Notes under the pieces: model-generated
Seen by the model: only the letters and a program-made list of their open reading frames with translations
What the model was told of the DNA's origin: nothing
The model's database searches: none
Source: Halodesulfovibrio sp.
Lineage (GTDB): Bacteria; Desulfobacterota; Desulfovibrionia; Desulfovibrionales; Desulfovibrionaceae
Direction: 5' to 3'
Length of the DNA stretch: 35,114 bases
Assembly (NCBI GenBank): GCA_003252375.1
Contig: QKEJ01000171.1
Span: forward strand, 1 to 35,114
Shown: positions 1 through 7,908 of the stretch, piece after piece
Numbering within the stretch: the first letter of the stretch is position 1
How the letters are laid out: each line of letters starts with the position of its first letter
Translations under genes and position numbers: made by a program

Positions 1-1
1 C

Positions 2-412
2 CTGGATGACGAGGTGCGTACAGCCTACTACGGCCTGCTGGCAGGTGTGCGTCTCACCGGGGATGCGGGGTTTGGCGAACTCTCCCTTGAAGGTACCGTG
101 GCCCCCGCGTTCGCCCGTTCCTGGTATGACGCGGCCCAGGATATTCCCACGAGTGCGGTGACACGCAATCTGACCATACGGGAGCGGCATGACAGCCCTG
201 CCGTGAAGGCCAACGTGCGACTCTCTCTGGATGTGCCTGTTGCCACGGATTGGTCGCTTGGGTTCACTGTCGGGTGCGAATACCTTTCCTACATGCCCGA
301 GGTGGTGCCGAGTGGCGCGAATAACGTTGAGCACTACGACGATGCCGCGCATCTGGAAGACTTCAGTTCTCTTGCCGGTTCTCTCGGCCTGACCCTTTCC
401 TACGAATTCTAG
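2..412 (+). CDS. Outer-membrane beta-barrel protein, C-terminal part (gene begins before the window)
   Basis: The reading frame is open from the first base, so this is the last ~136 residues of a gene that starts upstream; the GTG at 14 is probably not the true start. The residues alternate polar and hydrophobic in strand-like blocks. Examples are YYGLLAGVRLTG, ELSLEGTVAPAF, VKANVRLSLDV, WSLGFTVGCEYLSY and SLGLTLSYEF. The protein ends in Tyr-Glu-Phe, and a terminal Phe is the usual Bam recognition signal of outer-membrane barrels. I infer five or six transmembrane strands with periplasmic turns. The substrate or family (omptin-like, porin or autotransporter barrel) cannot be decided from this fragment. 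A hairpin overlapping the stop codon closes the gene. Confidence 0.6.
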   Translation: MDDEVRTAYYGLLAGVRLTGDAGFGELSLEGTVAPAFARSWYDAAQDIPTSAVTRNLTIRERHDSPAVKANVRLSLDVPVATDWSLGFTVGCEYLSYMPEVVPSGANNVEHYDDAAHLEDFSSLAGSLGLTLSYEF

Positions 413-442
413 TTTCCGCCTGCAGGACGCAGACGCGGAAAC
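412..442 (+). terminator. Hairpin after the outer-membrane protein gene
   Basis: GTTTCCGC (412-419) pairs perfectly with GCGGAAAC (435-442) around a 15-nt loop, starting on the last base of the TAG stop codon. There is no T-run, so termination is inferred from position and symmetry. The remaining ~180 bases up to the MFS gene show no further gene. Confidence 0.45.
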
Positions 443-620
443 GGCCCATGTGTCTTCTGCAAGGCGTTCTCTTGCCGCGCGCCTCCTTTCTTGACCCCAC
501 CCGCCAACGGCAGTAGCGTTCATCCCCCTTTCCACTTCCCGTACCGGGTGGGGGAGCACGACACCTTTCCAGCTGACGCATGCCGCAGGTCCTGTGGTAT
601 GGTAGACGTCAGGGAGCCTC

Positions 621-1976
621 ATGAGCACGACAGAGACCACTATGCCCGCTGCGCCCTCGACGAAGCAGCCAGCCCCTGCGCCAGATCTTGCGCCAGATCC
701 CGGCAAGACTTCCATCAAGCAGGCCTGGCGGGCCATGCGACACCGCAACTTCCGCCTTTATGTCTGGGGGCAGGGTATCTCCCTCATCGGCAATTGGATG
801 ACCCGTCTGGCCACCAGCTGGCTGGTCTACCGGCTTACGGAATCAGCACTTCTGCTGGGCTATGTGGCCTTTGCAGGACAGATCGTCACCTTTCTGTGCG
901 GTCCATTTGCGGGCGTGATGGTGGAGCGCATGAACAGGCGCAAGCTGCTCATCTGCACGCAGGTGGCAGCAGCCGTACAGTCCCTCGCGCTTGCCGCCCT
1001 GACCCTGAGCGGACACATTGCCATATGGGAAATCTTTGCTCTTGCGCTCATGCAGGGGGTGATCAACGCGTTTGACATGCCGGGGCGGCAGTCCTTTCTT
1101 GTGCAGCTGGTGGAGAACAAGAACGACCTGCTCAACGCCATCGCCATCAATTCCTCCATGGTCAACGCGGCCCGTCTGGTGGGGCCGGCCATTGCCGGGG
1201 TGCTCATCGGGCTGGTGGGCGAGGGCATGTGCTTTCTGTTCGACGGGCTGAGCTATTTCGCCGTGGTCGCCTCCCTGTGCATGATGCGTCTTCCCACATC
1301 CGCAGTCCGGCGCAAGGGGGGCCGCATGGTCGAGGAAATCCGCGACGGTTGGGGCTTTGTTTCCTCCTCCCAGACCATCAGGCCGCTGCTTCTGCTCATC
1401 GCCCTGGTGAGCCTGATGGGCTATCCGTACATGGTGCTGCTGCCCGTGTTCGCGGCCGAGGTCCTGCACGGTGGAGCGCACACCCTGGCGCTGCTCACCA
1501 CGGGCACGGGTATCGGCGCGCTGCTTTCCGCGCTCTCCCTTCTGTTGCGCCGTTCCATGGACGGACTGGCGCGCATGCTGCTCATTGCGGTCATCATGCT
1601 GGGCGGGGCCATGGTGCTTTTCGGCCTGTCCACGTGGATTGTTCCTTCGGTGGTGCTCATGGTGTTCGCCGGGTTCGGCATTGTCCAGATCATGGCGGTA
1701 AGCAATACGATCATCCAGACCATCGTGCCCGAGGACAAGCGCGCGAGGGTGATGAGTTACTACACCATGTCCTTCTTCGGCATGACACCGTTCGGCAGCC
1801 TGCTGGCAGGCTATCTGGCCCACCGCATCGGTGCGCCATACACGCTGGTGATCACCGGCTCCGTCTGTCTGCTCGGTTCTGTGGTGTTTGCCCGCTCCCT
1901 GCCCGCCATTGAGCGGCAGATCCGGCCCATGTATCAGGAAATGGGGCTTGCGGGAAAGCGGTCCAAGGCGGAGTAG
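621..1976 (+). CDS. MFS exporter of the EntS-like (MFS_3 / DHA3) family
   Basis: A 451-residue integral membrane protein with a Pro/Ala-rich cytoplasmic N-terminus of ~40 residues, then about twelve hydrophobic helices. The block LYVWGQGISLIGNWMTRLAT near residues 50-70 is typical of the first helix in this family. The loop 2-3 motif GPFAGVMVERMNRRKLL is a form of MFS motif A (G..aG...R..RR). EntS-like proteins export siderophores and other small molecules using the proton gradient; the substrate here is unknown. AGGGAG sits 5-6 bases before the ATG and supports this start. It is not obviously in an operon with the dioxygenase 146 bases downstream, although both are on the plus strand. Confidence 0.85.
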   Translation: MSTTETTMPAAPSTKQPAPAPDLAPDPGKTSIKQAWRAMRHRNFRLYVWGQGISLIGNWMTRLATSWLVYRLTESALLLGYVAFAGQIVTFLCGPFAGVMVERMNRRKLLICTQVAAAVQSLALAALTLSGHIAIWEIFALALMQGVINAFDMPGRQSFLVQLVENKNDLLNAIAINSSMVNAARLVGPAIAGVLIGLVGEGMCFLFDGLSYFAVVASLCMMRLPTSAVRRKGGRMVEEIRDGWGFVSSSQTIRPLLLLIALVSLMGYPYMVLLPVFAAEVLHGGAHTLALLTTGTGIGALLSALSLLLRRSMDGLARMLLIAVIMLGGAMVLFGLSTWIVPSVVLMVFAGFGIVQIMAVSNTIIQTIVPEDKRARVMSYYTMSFFGMTPFGSLLAGYLAHRIGAPYTLVITGSVCLLGSVVFARSLPAIERQIRPMYQEMGLAGKRSKAE

Positions 1977-2082
1977 GCTGGAGCAGGTATTCTTTTTCCT
2001 GCATTGCGCAACATCCGTAGTCGATATATTGTCTGTAATGGACGTCTCGTTTTCGCATGTGTGCGGAGACGGGGTGATCGTT

Positions 2083-2100
2083 TGTCACGACTGTCACGAC
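2083..2100 (+). repeat. Tandem 9-bp repeat upstream of the dioxygenase gene
   Basis: TGTCACGAC occurs twice head to tail (2083-2091 and 2092-2100), 23 bases before the dioxygenase start codon. It lies in the presumed leader or promoter region and could be a protein-binding direct repeat. A CGTCTC...GAGACG inverted repeat lies just upstream (about 2043-2071). Confidence 0.35.
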
Positions 2101-2122
2101 GCATAACAGGACGGATAGAAGC

Positions 2123-2971
2123 ATGAGCATGACGCAGCCCCTTTCGGGGATGAGGATACTGTATCTTTCACATGGAGGCGGCCCCATTCCGCTGCTGGGC
2201 GGCGAGGGGCATGAAGAGATGATTGCCTGCCTGGAGACCGTGAAGGGCCGCATGGCGCGGCCTTCAGCCATTGTCGTGGTCAGTGCGCATTGGGAGGAGA
2301 CGGTCGCAACTGTTACCTCCGGTGCCCGGCCCGAACTGCTGTACGATTATTACGGGTTTCCTGAACCGGCGTATGAAATAGCCTATCCCGCCCCGGGAGC
2401 CCCGGAATTGGCGCAGGCGGTACAGACGCTGCTTTCGGAGGGCGGGGTGGAGGCGGTTGCGGATGCGGAGCGCGGATTCGACCACGGCCTGTTTGTCCCT
2501 CTGAAGCTCATGTACCCCGAAGCGGATATTCCCTGCATTCAGCTTTCGCTGAAGCGTGGACTTGATCCCGAAGCCCATATCCGCATGGGTGAAACCCTGA
2601 CGGGAGCGTCAGGCCGGGGAGGGCTGTCAGGCGTGGCAGAAACGTTTGGCGGGAACATCCTGCTGCTCGGATCAGGATTTTCGTTCCACAACATGCGGGC
2701 CTTCTTTGAAGCCCCTACGCAGGAAACCCGCGCCATGAATGAGGCGTTTGAGAACTGGCTGGTGGAGACATGCTCCAGTACCGATCTGCCCGAGGCGGAA
2801 CGGCGACAGCGTCTGGCACATTGGGATGCCGCGCCCTCGGCCCGGTACTGCCACCCCCGCGAAGAACATCTCATGCCCCTGCAGGTGTGTTATGGCGCGG
2901 CGCAGCGGCCCTGCACCGAGGTTTTCCGGCTGCAGATCATCGGGCGGCAGGCCAGTTTTCATCTCTGGTAG
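2123..2971 (+). CDS. DODA-type extradiol ring-cleavage dioxygenase family protein (YgiD/LigB-like)
   Basis: 282 residues, the usual length for the single-domain DODA/LigB-like family, which opens catechol rings (for example 4,5-DOPA) using non-haem Fe(II), or Zn in some members, and O2. Likely metal and acid-base histidines are visible: H17 in LSHGGGP, H56 in SAHWE, H121 in FDHGLF, H189 in SGFSFHN, and H244/H249 in HPREEHLMPL. GFDHGLFVPL and HPREEHL are family hallmarks. I start at the ATG at 2123; a second ATG two codons later is equally possible. The gene stands alone between the MFS gene and a bidirectional terminator. An O2-using enzyme is unexpected in an anaerobe, so the physiological reaction may differ. 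Confidence 0.85.
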   Translation: MSMTQPLSGMRILYLSHGGGPIPLLGGEGHEEMIACLETVKGRMARPSAIVVVSAHWEETVATVTSGARPELLYDYYGFPEPAYEIAYPAPGAPELAQAVQTLLSEGGVEAVADAERGFDHGLFVPLKLMYPEADIPCIQLSLKRGLDPEAHIRMGETLTGASGRGGLSGVAETFGGNILLLGSGFSFHNMRAFFEAPTQETRAMNEAFENWLVETCSSTDLPEAERRQRLAHWDAAPSARYCHPREEHLMPLQVCYGAAQRPCTEVFRLQIIGRQASFHLW

Positions 2972-3002
2972 TCCGATTCCGGCTTCCGATCTTGAACGGA
3001 AA

Positions 3003-3047
3003 ACGGCCCCGGTCATTCCACGAGCACTCGTGGTGGACCGGGGCCGT
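3003..3047. terminator. Bidirectional hairpin terminator between the dioxygenase and cmk
   Basis: ACGGCCCCGGTC (3003-3014) pairs with GACCGGGGCCGT (3036-3047). Nested inside, CCACGAG (3018-3024) pairs with CTCGTGG (3027-3033). It is flanked by A-rich sequence on the left and TCTT on the right. It sits between two convergent genes and can serve both. Confidence 0.8.
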
Positions 3048-3075
3048 CTTGCGTGCGCAGAAAGGGGGAATGCTG

Positions 3076-3747
3076 CTAACGGCAGGATTCCACTGCGGCC
3101 ATGATGGCCTGGAACACGCCGTCGATATCCAGCGTTGTGGTGTCGATGATGATGGCGTCCTCTGCGGGACGCAGCGGGGCGATGGTCCGGTTGCGGTCCT
3201 GCTCGTCGCGCTGGGCGATCTGGGTGGTCAGTTCGGCAAGGTCGGGGGAATGCCCCATGCCTGCCAGCTGGTCGAACCTTCTTCGTGCCCGTTCTTCGGG
3301 GGTGGCATCAAGGAAGATCTTGCAGGGGGCGGCGGGAAAGACCACCGTTCCCATGTCGCGGCCTTCGGCCACCAGGGGAGTCGCTGCCCCCATTGCCTGC
3401 TGGGCCGTCTTGAGGGCAGTGCGCACGGCGGGCAGCTTGCCGACGATCGATGCCAGCATGCCCACTTCCTCGGTGCGGATCTCTTGTCCCACAGGCTCGC
3501 CGTTGACCGAAAGCACGGAATGGGCGCCGCTGCCCGACAGGGAAAAACGGAAAGCGGCAAGGCGCTGCTCCAGTTCCGGTTCGGGCAGAGTGGCGGCATC
3601 GGGACCCAACTTCCAGCCAAGAATGCGGTACATGGCGCCGGTATCGAGGTAGGCCATGCCCAGCGCCTCGGCCACCTGCTTGGCCAGCGTGGTCTTGCCC
3701 ACGCCTGCCGGACCGTCCAGCGTGACGATGCGGTGGTTACCGGGCAT
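3076..3747 (-). CDS. cmk: (d)CMP kinase
   Basis: Cytidylate kinase phosphorylates CMP and dCMP with ATP in pyrimidine nucleotide recycling. From the chosen ATG the protein has 223 residues, normal for the bacterial enzyme. The P-loop GPAGVGKTT begins near residue 11. The CMP-binding region includes YLDTGAMYR, VAEGRDMGTVVFP is the conserved R-D-x-G-T-V-V-F-P motif, and RDEQDRNR followed by APLRPA forms the lid and C-terminal motif. I chose the ATG at 3747 over one eight codons upstream because AAGGAG lies seven bases before it. This start overlaps the hisC stop by 11 bases, so the two genes are co-transcribed and probably translationally coupled. Confidence 0.95.
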   Translation of the reverse strand: MPGNHRIVTLDGPAGVGKTTLAKQVAEALGMAYLDTGAMYRILGWKLGPDAATLPEPELEQRLAAFRFSLSGSGAHSVLSVNGEPVGQEIRTEEVGMLASIVGKLPAVRTALKTAQQAMGAATPLVAEGRDMGTVVFPAAPCKIFLDATPEERARRRFDQLAGMGHSPDLAELTTQIAQRDEQDRNRTIAPLRPAEDAIIIDTTTLDIDGVFQAIMAAVESCR

Positions 3748-4861
3748 CCAGAATCTCCTTGAACGCGGCAATGAACACGGCGTTCTCGTGGTTGTTGCCC
3801 ACGCTGACGCGCATGTGGCGGGGCAGTCCGTAGCCCTTGTTCAGGGGGCGCAGGATCACGCCGCGCCGGAGCAGTCCTTCATGGAGTGCGGCACCGTCCA
3901 CGGGTGCCTCGAACATGATGAAGTTGGCGCGTGAGGGAAAAACCGTGCAGCCCAGGGCGGCCAGTTCCCTGTTCAGATACTCCCGGCCTTCGGCGGTCAC
4001 GCGCAGGGTTTCCGTGTAGAAGGTGTCGTCATCCAGAGCGGCCATGCCGGCGTGTTCGGCCAGAATGTTCACGCTGAAGGGGGGGCGGATGCGCTTGAGA
4101 TAATCGGCCAGTTCCGGCTGCATGGCGCCGAACCCGAGACGCAGCCCGGCAAGGCCCATGCTCTTGGAGAAGGTGCGCAACACGCAGACATTGGGAAAAT
4201 CGGCAAGGCGCGGGAGCATGGAGTAGGCATCCCTGTCGCCGGTAAAGTCCATGTAGGCCTCGTCCACTACCAGCAGGCACTGCTCGGGCAGGCGTCCGGC
4301 AAGCGCCATGATCTCCTCGACAGGAGGCGTGTAGCCGGACGGGTTGTCCGGGGTGGTAACGAAGGTGATGGCCGTTTTGTCGTCGGCCAGATTGACGAGG
4401 GCGTCCCAGTCGAAGGAAAAATCGGGCTTCAGGGGCGTCTGGCGCAATTCGACGCCGCACAGGCGGGTGAGCACCGTGTACATGGAGAAGCAGGGGTCAA
4501 AGGCGATGATGTTGTCCACGCCCGGCCGCGCCTTGGCGCGGATGAGCAGGTCTATGACTTCGTCGGAGCCGTTGCCCGTGACCACGCCATCCTCCGGAAT
4601 GCCGAAGAAGGCGGCAATCTTCTTGCCGAGGCGCGGGTTGCCCGACTGGGCGTAGCGGAACACATGACCGGCGTGGGAGCGGATGACCTGCTGGACCAGG
4701 GGAGAGGTGCCGAGCGGATTTTCGTTGCTGGCAAGCTTGACGACCGTGTCGAGGCCGTAGCGTTCCTTGATCTCGTCGATGGAGAGCCCCGCGGAATAGG
4801 GGGAAAAATCCATCACTTCGGGCCGCACTTCGCTTGTGGCGCGGCATCTGGTGGAGGTCAT
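3737..4861 (-). CDS. hisC: Histidinol-phosphate aminotransferase
   Basis: A PLP-dependent class I/II aminotransferase of 374 residues that converts imidazole-acetol phosphate and glutamate to histidinol phosphate in histidine synthesis. Visible landmarks are KLASNENPLG at the N-terminus, GNGSDEVIDLL, VTTPDNPSG, VVDEAYMDF (the PLP-pyridine Asp region) and the catalytic Schiff-base Lys in TFSKSMGLAGLRLG. SVGNNHEN near the end is the family C-terminal motif. The ATG at 4861 is preceded six bases upstream by AAGGAG. The frame stays open further upstream, but through a terminator hairpin, so a longer start is unlikely. The 3' end overlaps cmk. Confidence 0.93.
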   Translation of the reverse strand: MTSTRCRATSEVRPEVMDFSPYSAGLSIDEIKERYGLDTVVKLASNENPLGTSPLVQQVIRSHAGHVFRYAQSGNPRLGKKIAAFFGIPEDGVVTGNGSDEVIDLLIRAKARPGVDNIIAFDPCFSMYTVLTRLCGVELRQTPLKPDFSFDWDALVNLADDKTAITFVTTPDNPSGYTPPVEEIMALAGRLPEQCLLVVDEAYMDFTGDRDAYSMLPRLADFPNVCVLRTFSKSMGLAGLRLGFGAMQPELADYLKRIRPPFSVNILAEHAGMAALDDDTFYTETLRVTAEGREYLNRELAALGCTVFPSRANFIMFEAPVDGAALHEGLLRRGVILRPLNKGYGLPRHMRVSVGNNHENAVFIAAFKEILDAR

Positions 4862-4893
4862 GTGATACTCCTTGTACTGGTGCATAGGAAACG

Positions 4894-4921
4894 AAAAAGG
4901 GCGATCCCTTGGGGACCGCCC
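4894..4921 (-). terminator. Intrinsic terminator between usp and hisC
   Basis: Read on the minus strand, GGGCG-GTCCCC pairs back with GGGA-TCGCCC, with one mismatch, followed immediately by TTTTT (4894-4898). It ends the usp transcript, yet lies only ~33 bases before the hisC start codon. There is little room for a hisC promoter after it. A weak candidate (TTGCGC, 18 bases, TATGCA) overlaps its upstream side. Confidence 0.75.
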
Positions 4922-5011
4922 ATGCATAGACTAGGTGTGGGGCAAAGCGCAAGCGGACAATGCGGCTGACGGCCCGCAGGCCGTGGCGTGCCCGGCTATT
5001 GCCCGTGCGGG

Positions 5012-5458
5012 CTACAGTTCCGGCGGACGGACTGTCAGCACGGGCATGTTGGCGCCCTTGACCACCTTTTCAGCCACGGAACCGAAGAGGATTCTGTCGA
5101 TGCCCTTGCGCCCGTGGGTGCCCATGATGATCATGCCCACATCCTCCTTCTCCGCCGTGGCGAGGATCTCTTCCGCAGCGTAGCCGGTGACAACCTTGCC
5201 GGTTGCCTTGAGGCCGCCGAAGTTGGTGGAAAGGAAGGTTTCCATGGATTTTTCGGCACCGGAGACGATTTCGCCCACAAAGCTTTCAATGGAGTTCGGG
5301 GGCACATGGAATCCCACGTACTGGCTCAGCGAGGGGGCCGCGTACACGACGACCAGCGAGGCGTCGAGCTTGGTGGCCAGCAGCTTGGCGTAATCGGCAA
5401 TGTACTTGCTGTGATCGGAAAAATCGACGGCGACGAGAATCTTGCTTATGGCAGTCAT
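5012..5458 (-). CDS. Universal stress protein, ATP-binding type (UspA family)
   Basis: 148 residues, a single Usp domain. The N-terminus KILVAVDFSDHS is the first strand with the conserved Asp. The C-terminal ATP-binding signature G-2x-G-9x-G-S/T is intact (G-TH-G-RKGIDRILF-GS), so this member probably binds ATP and acts as a stress-response dimer in the cytoplasm. I chose the ATG at 5458 because AGGAGG lies five to ten bases upstream; the frame is open 42 codons further but that part is AT-rich and contains the promoter. The gene is followed by an intrinsic terminator and then hisC-cmk. Confidence 0.92.
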   Translation of the reverse strand: MTAISKILVAVDFSDHSKYIADYAKLLATKLDASLVVVYAAPSLSQYVGFHVPPNSIESFVGEIVSGAEKSMETFLSTNFGGLKATGKVVTGYAAEEILATAEKEDVGMIIMGTHGRKGIDRILFGSVAEKVVKGANMPVLTVRPPEL

Positions 5459-5527
5459 AACGGCCTCCTGAAGGCTTGGTTGCATGCACAATCCGCACAG
5501 AGCGGAATTTCTTCTAATGTCATTTAA

Positions 5528-5556
5528 TATATACACATTTTGCAGTACATAGACAA
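5528..5556 (-). promoter_or_regulatory. Sigma-70-type promoter for the universal stress protein gene
   Basis: On the minus strand, TTGTCT (5551-5556) is followed after exactly 17 bases by TATATA (5528-5533). The start of transcription would be near 5521, giving a ~60-base leader. Confidence 0.55.
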
Positions 5557-5683
5557 GTAAAAGGTTGTAACGTAGGGTATGCATGTCATGTCAGGGCAGG
5601 TTTTTCCTCCCGGCGGCAGAAACTGCCTAATGCTGTTTATATTACATTTCGTAATTTCAATATGTTGCGTTCTTGATAGGGGT

Positions 5684-5699
5684 TGGCAAGCTTCTTGCT
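5684..5699 (+). promoter_or_regulatory. Sigma-54 (RpoN) promoter
   Basis: The sequence TGGCAAGCTTCTTGCT matches the -24/-12 consensus: GG at 5685-5686 and GC at 5697-5698, with the required ten bases between. Transcription would start near 5710, 25 bases before the ATG of the next gene. An RpoN promoter requires an enhancer-binding activator, which is not in this window. Confidence 0.8.
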
Positions 5700-5734
5700 C
5701 AATCTGGTCAAAACCCTAACGCAGGGGTGCGCCA

Positions 5735-6232
5735 ATGAAGATTCGTTCAGACCAACTGGATGCTCTGCAGCAACAGGAAGAGATCAAGAAGCGGTCCAAG
5801 AGTACCGGTGACGGATTCGGAGACCTGTTTGCGCAGGAGCTGGGGCTTCAGGATGAAGCCTCGAACACGCAGGCCGTCGTGGCGCCGGTAGGCGCACGGG
5901 CAATGGTTCTGGATCCGCTGCTGATGGCGAACCCGGTCCAGGAGACCGGTGCGGTAGAGGGTACGGGCGAGGATGCTGCCGCGGTCGTTGGCCAGCTTGA
6001 TGGCATGCTGGACAAGTGGGACACGTATTCCCAGCAGATCGGGGCAACGACAGATCCGGATCTGAAGGGGGCATATGACACGCTGGAAAGCATTTCCGGC
6101 GACATTGCCCAGCTGAAGCAGAACAACCCGGAACTTTCCGCACGCTATCCCGAATTGGGATCCGTGGCCAACGAGCTTGAGGTGATGTCGTTCACCGAAC
6201 GGTTCAAGATGAACAGGGGCGACTACGTGTAG
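5735..6232 (+). CDS. Hypothetical protein under a sigma-54 promoter
   Basis: 165 residues, no signal peptide or membrane segment. The N-terminal third is charged and Gln-rich (QLDALQQQEEIKKRSKS), followed by GFGDLFAQELG. The middle is acidic and Ala/Val-rich, and the C-terminal half is predicted helical (LDGMLDKWDTYSQQIG, LESISGDIAQLKQ). AGGGG lies about six bases before the ATG. I do not recognise the family. The sigma-54 promoter and the small soluble helical character are compatible with a flagellar or motility-associated protein, which in this group is often RpoN-controlled, but this is only inference. A strong terminator follows, so it is monocistronic. Confidence 0.7.
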   Translation: MKIRSDQLDALQQQEEIKKRSKSTGDGFGDLFAQELGLQDEASNTQAVVAPVGARAMVLDPLLMANPVQETGAVEGTGEDAAAVVGQLDGMLDKWDTYSQQIGATTDPDLKGAYDTLESISGDIAQLKQNNPELSARYPELGSVANELEVMSFTERFKMNRGDYV

Positions 6233-6270
6233 CGCTCCGACGTGGGCAGGTTTCGTACCTGCGTGTGTAG

Positions 6271-6304
6271 AAAAGGGATATCGGCTCCGGCCGTTATCCC
6301 TTTT
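6271..6304. terminator. Bidirectional intrinsic terminator
   Basis: AAAAGGGATA (6271-6280) pairs with TATCCCTTTT (6295-6304), with a GC-rich loop and T-runs in both directions. It ends the sigma-54-dependent gene on the plus strand. The arm includes the stop codon of the convergent CinA-type gene on the minus strand. Confidence 0.88.
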
Positions 6305-6788
6305 TTGCGTTCAGCAGGGTGATGAGGGTTTCCACGGCGGCGCGTACGGTCTGCAGTCGCACGGATTCCCGCGATCCGGTGAAAAGGTGGCAGTGCACCT
6401 GCAGCGTGTCACCCACGGCGGTTGCCATCCAGACCGTACCGACGGGCTTGTCCGGTGTGCCGCCGGTGGGGCCCGCGATGCCCGATACCGCCACGGCGCA
6501 CTCCACGCCCAGCAGGGTACAGGCTCCCTTAACCATGGCTGTGACAGTTTCCCCGCTTACGGCGCCGCATGCGGCAAGGGTGGATTCCGGGACACCCAGC
6601 ACGTTCGTTTTCACGCTGTTGGCGTAGGAGACGACCCCTCCCGCAAACCAGGCCGATGAACCGGAGATGTCGGTGAGCATGGCGGCAATGAGGCCGCCGG
6701 TGCAGGATTCGGCGGTGCCGAGGGTCAGGCCCTGCTGCGTGAGCAGGGTGCCGAGCAGGGCGATGCGGTCGTGGATGTTCGTGTTCAT
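6294..6788 (-). CDS. pncC: CinA C-terminal-type nicotinamide-nucleotide amidohydrolase
   Basis: 164 residues, matching the stand-alone CinA C-terminal domain (PncC), which deamidates NMN to nicotinate mononucleotide in pyridine nucleotide salvage. Visible motifs are [10 protein letters not shown] near residue 24 with the catalytic Ser, and [11 protein letters not shown] with the conserved Tyr and Lys. Later come GAVSGETV and [21 protein letters not shown]. The N-terminal molybdopterin-binding half of full CinA is absent, as is common. I use the ATG at 6788 with GAGGA upstream. The frame is open for another ~330 codons upstream but that part is antisense to the next gene. Confidence 0.93.
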   Translation of the reverse strand: MNTNIHDRIALLGTLLTQQGLTLGTAESCTGGLIAAMLTDISGSSAWFAGGVVSYANSVKTNVLGVPESTLAACGAVSGETVTAMVKGACTLLGVECAVAVSGIAGPTGGTPDKPVGTVWMATAVGDTLQVHCHLFTGSRESVRLQTVRAAVETLITLLNAKKG

Positions 6789-6926
6789 GGTTGGTCCTCT
6801 ACCGGGAGGGCTAGCACCCTTCGCGTGCTGCTGCAAGAGGCGGCCCGCAGGGAGGCGCCTTGCCATGCCCCGGCGGCACGTATATTCTGCGGGCATGATC
6901 AGTTCCCTCCAACAAGGATCGTGCCC

Positions 6927-7802
6927 ATGACCAAGAACGACGGATTGTCCGCCATGCTGCAGGACGAGGTCATGACCGAGATGGCGGATGCCTTCTTTTC
7001 CGTCAGGCGGGCCATTGATGACGAGGTGGCCCTCTTCGAGTCCAAGGAGGCGGACCTTGCTCTTGCGGGCCAGCGGGCCCTGTGTATGTTTGCACTGTTG
7101 CGCGAACTCCTGCCCGGCGAGGATGGGGCGCAGGCGCTGCTTGCCGGGCTTGGCGTGGCCGATGGAGCCGGCCTTGACGCCCGTGTCGTGGGCATCAGTC
7201 CCTGCCTGCACATCCCCTTGCCATGGGGGCTGACACGCAGGGCACGGTTTGGCAGGCTGGTCGGGCATATCTATGTGGCGCTGCATTCTGCATTCGACAG
7301 GTATCTGAACGGTTCGGAGTACACCAGCTACCGCGTGGCCCCGGCAGCGGAAACGGGGCAGGGGGCCCTGCATGCCCGGGATGATGCGGGGTACGGCAAA
7401 ATCTTCGGCAGGAGCGTGGGACGCACCGTTGGCTGGAACCGCTATGAGCAGTGGTGCCGGGAGATCAATCAGCATATTGATGAAGCCAACCGGAACCAGG
7501 CACCGTCGCAGGTGTTGGGGCTGGCGCGGTCCATGGACGTGCGCACCCAGATGCAGGAGCGCGCCTCGGGGACCGGGGTGGACGGTCTGGAGGCATCCAT
7601 GGATGCCGCCCTGTGTCTCAGGCCTGTGGCCTGCCATCTGGCCGGAATTGGTCCGTTGCCCGAACTGCCGGCACCGGAGCTTTCCGCAGTGCGTGTGCGG
7701 GATTTTGCCGAAGCATATTATGCACGACACCGGGAAGAGGTGGAGATGCGGTTGCGCTCCCTGCGCAACAGGGCGGATTGCGTCCTGTGTCATATGGAGT
7801 GA
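6927..7802 (+). CDS. Conserved-looking hypothetical protein, 291 residues
   Basis: The ATG at 6927 is preceded by AAGGA at a good distance; ATGs further upstream overlap the divergent pncC start. The product is soluble with no signal peptide. Its N-terminal ~80 residues are acidic and helical ([22 protein letters not shown]). A central region holds [22 protein letters not shown] and [22 protein letters not shown]. The C-terminus is basic and ends Cys-Val-Leu-Cys-His-Met-Glu, a possible metal or redox pair. I recognise no domain. Codon use and composition match the neighbours, so it appears to be a real native gene. It is followed 106 bases later by the solute-binding fusion gene, which has its own promoter. 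Confidence 0.75.
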   Translation: MTKNDGLSAMLQDEVMTEMADAFFSVRRAIDDEVALFESKEADLALAGQRALCMFALLRELLPGEDGAQALLAGLGVADGAGLDARVVGISPCLHIPLPWGLTRRARFGRLVGHIYVALHSAFDRYLNGSEYTSYRVAPAAETGQGALHARDDAGYGKIFGRSVGRTVGWNRYEQWCREINQHIDEANRNQAPSQVLGLARSMDVRTQMQERASGTGVDGLEASMDAALCLRPVACHLAGIGPLPELPAPELSAVRVRDFAEAYYARHREEVEMRLRSLRNRADCVLCHME

Positions 7803-7835
7803 GCCGTCTGAAATGCGCCTTCTGGACGAGTTGCT

Positions 7836-7863
7836 TTGTCTCCCATAAGTTTTTTGCTATTCT
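7836..7863 (+). promoter_or_regulatory. Sigma-70-type promoter for the solute-binding/deaminase-like fusion
   Basis: TTGTCT (7836-7841), a 16-base spacer containing a T-run, and TATTCT (7858-7863). The transcript would start near 7870, about 40 bases before the ATG. Confidence 0.45.
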
Positions 7864-7908
7864 GCCGATGAGTTACGCAGAAACCCCCTTCAAGCTCAGG
7901 AGACGGTC

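Noticed and set aside
6789-7793. N-terminal extension of the CinA-type gene to about 499 codons
   Set aside because: The extra part is antisense to the 291-residue gene, contains no MoCF-domain motifs, and the ATG at 6788 has a ribosome site.
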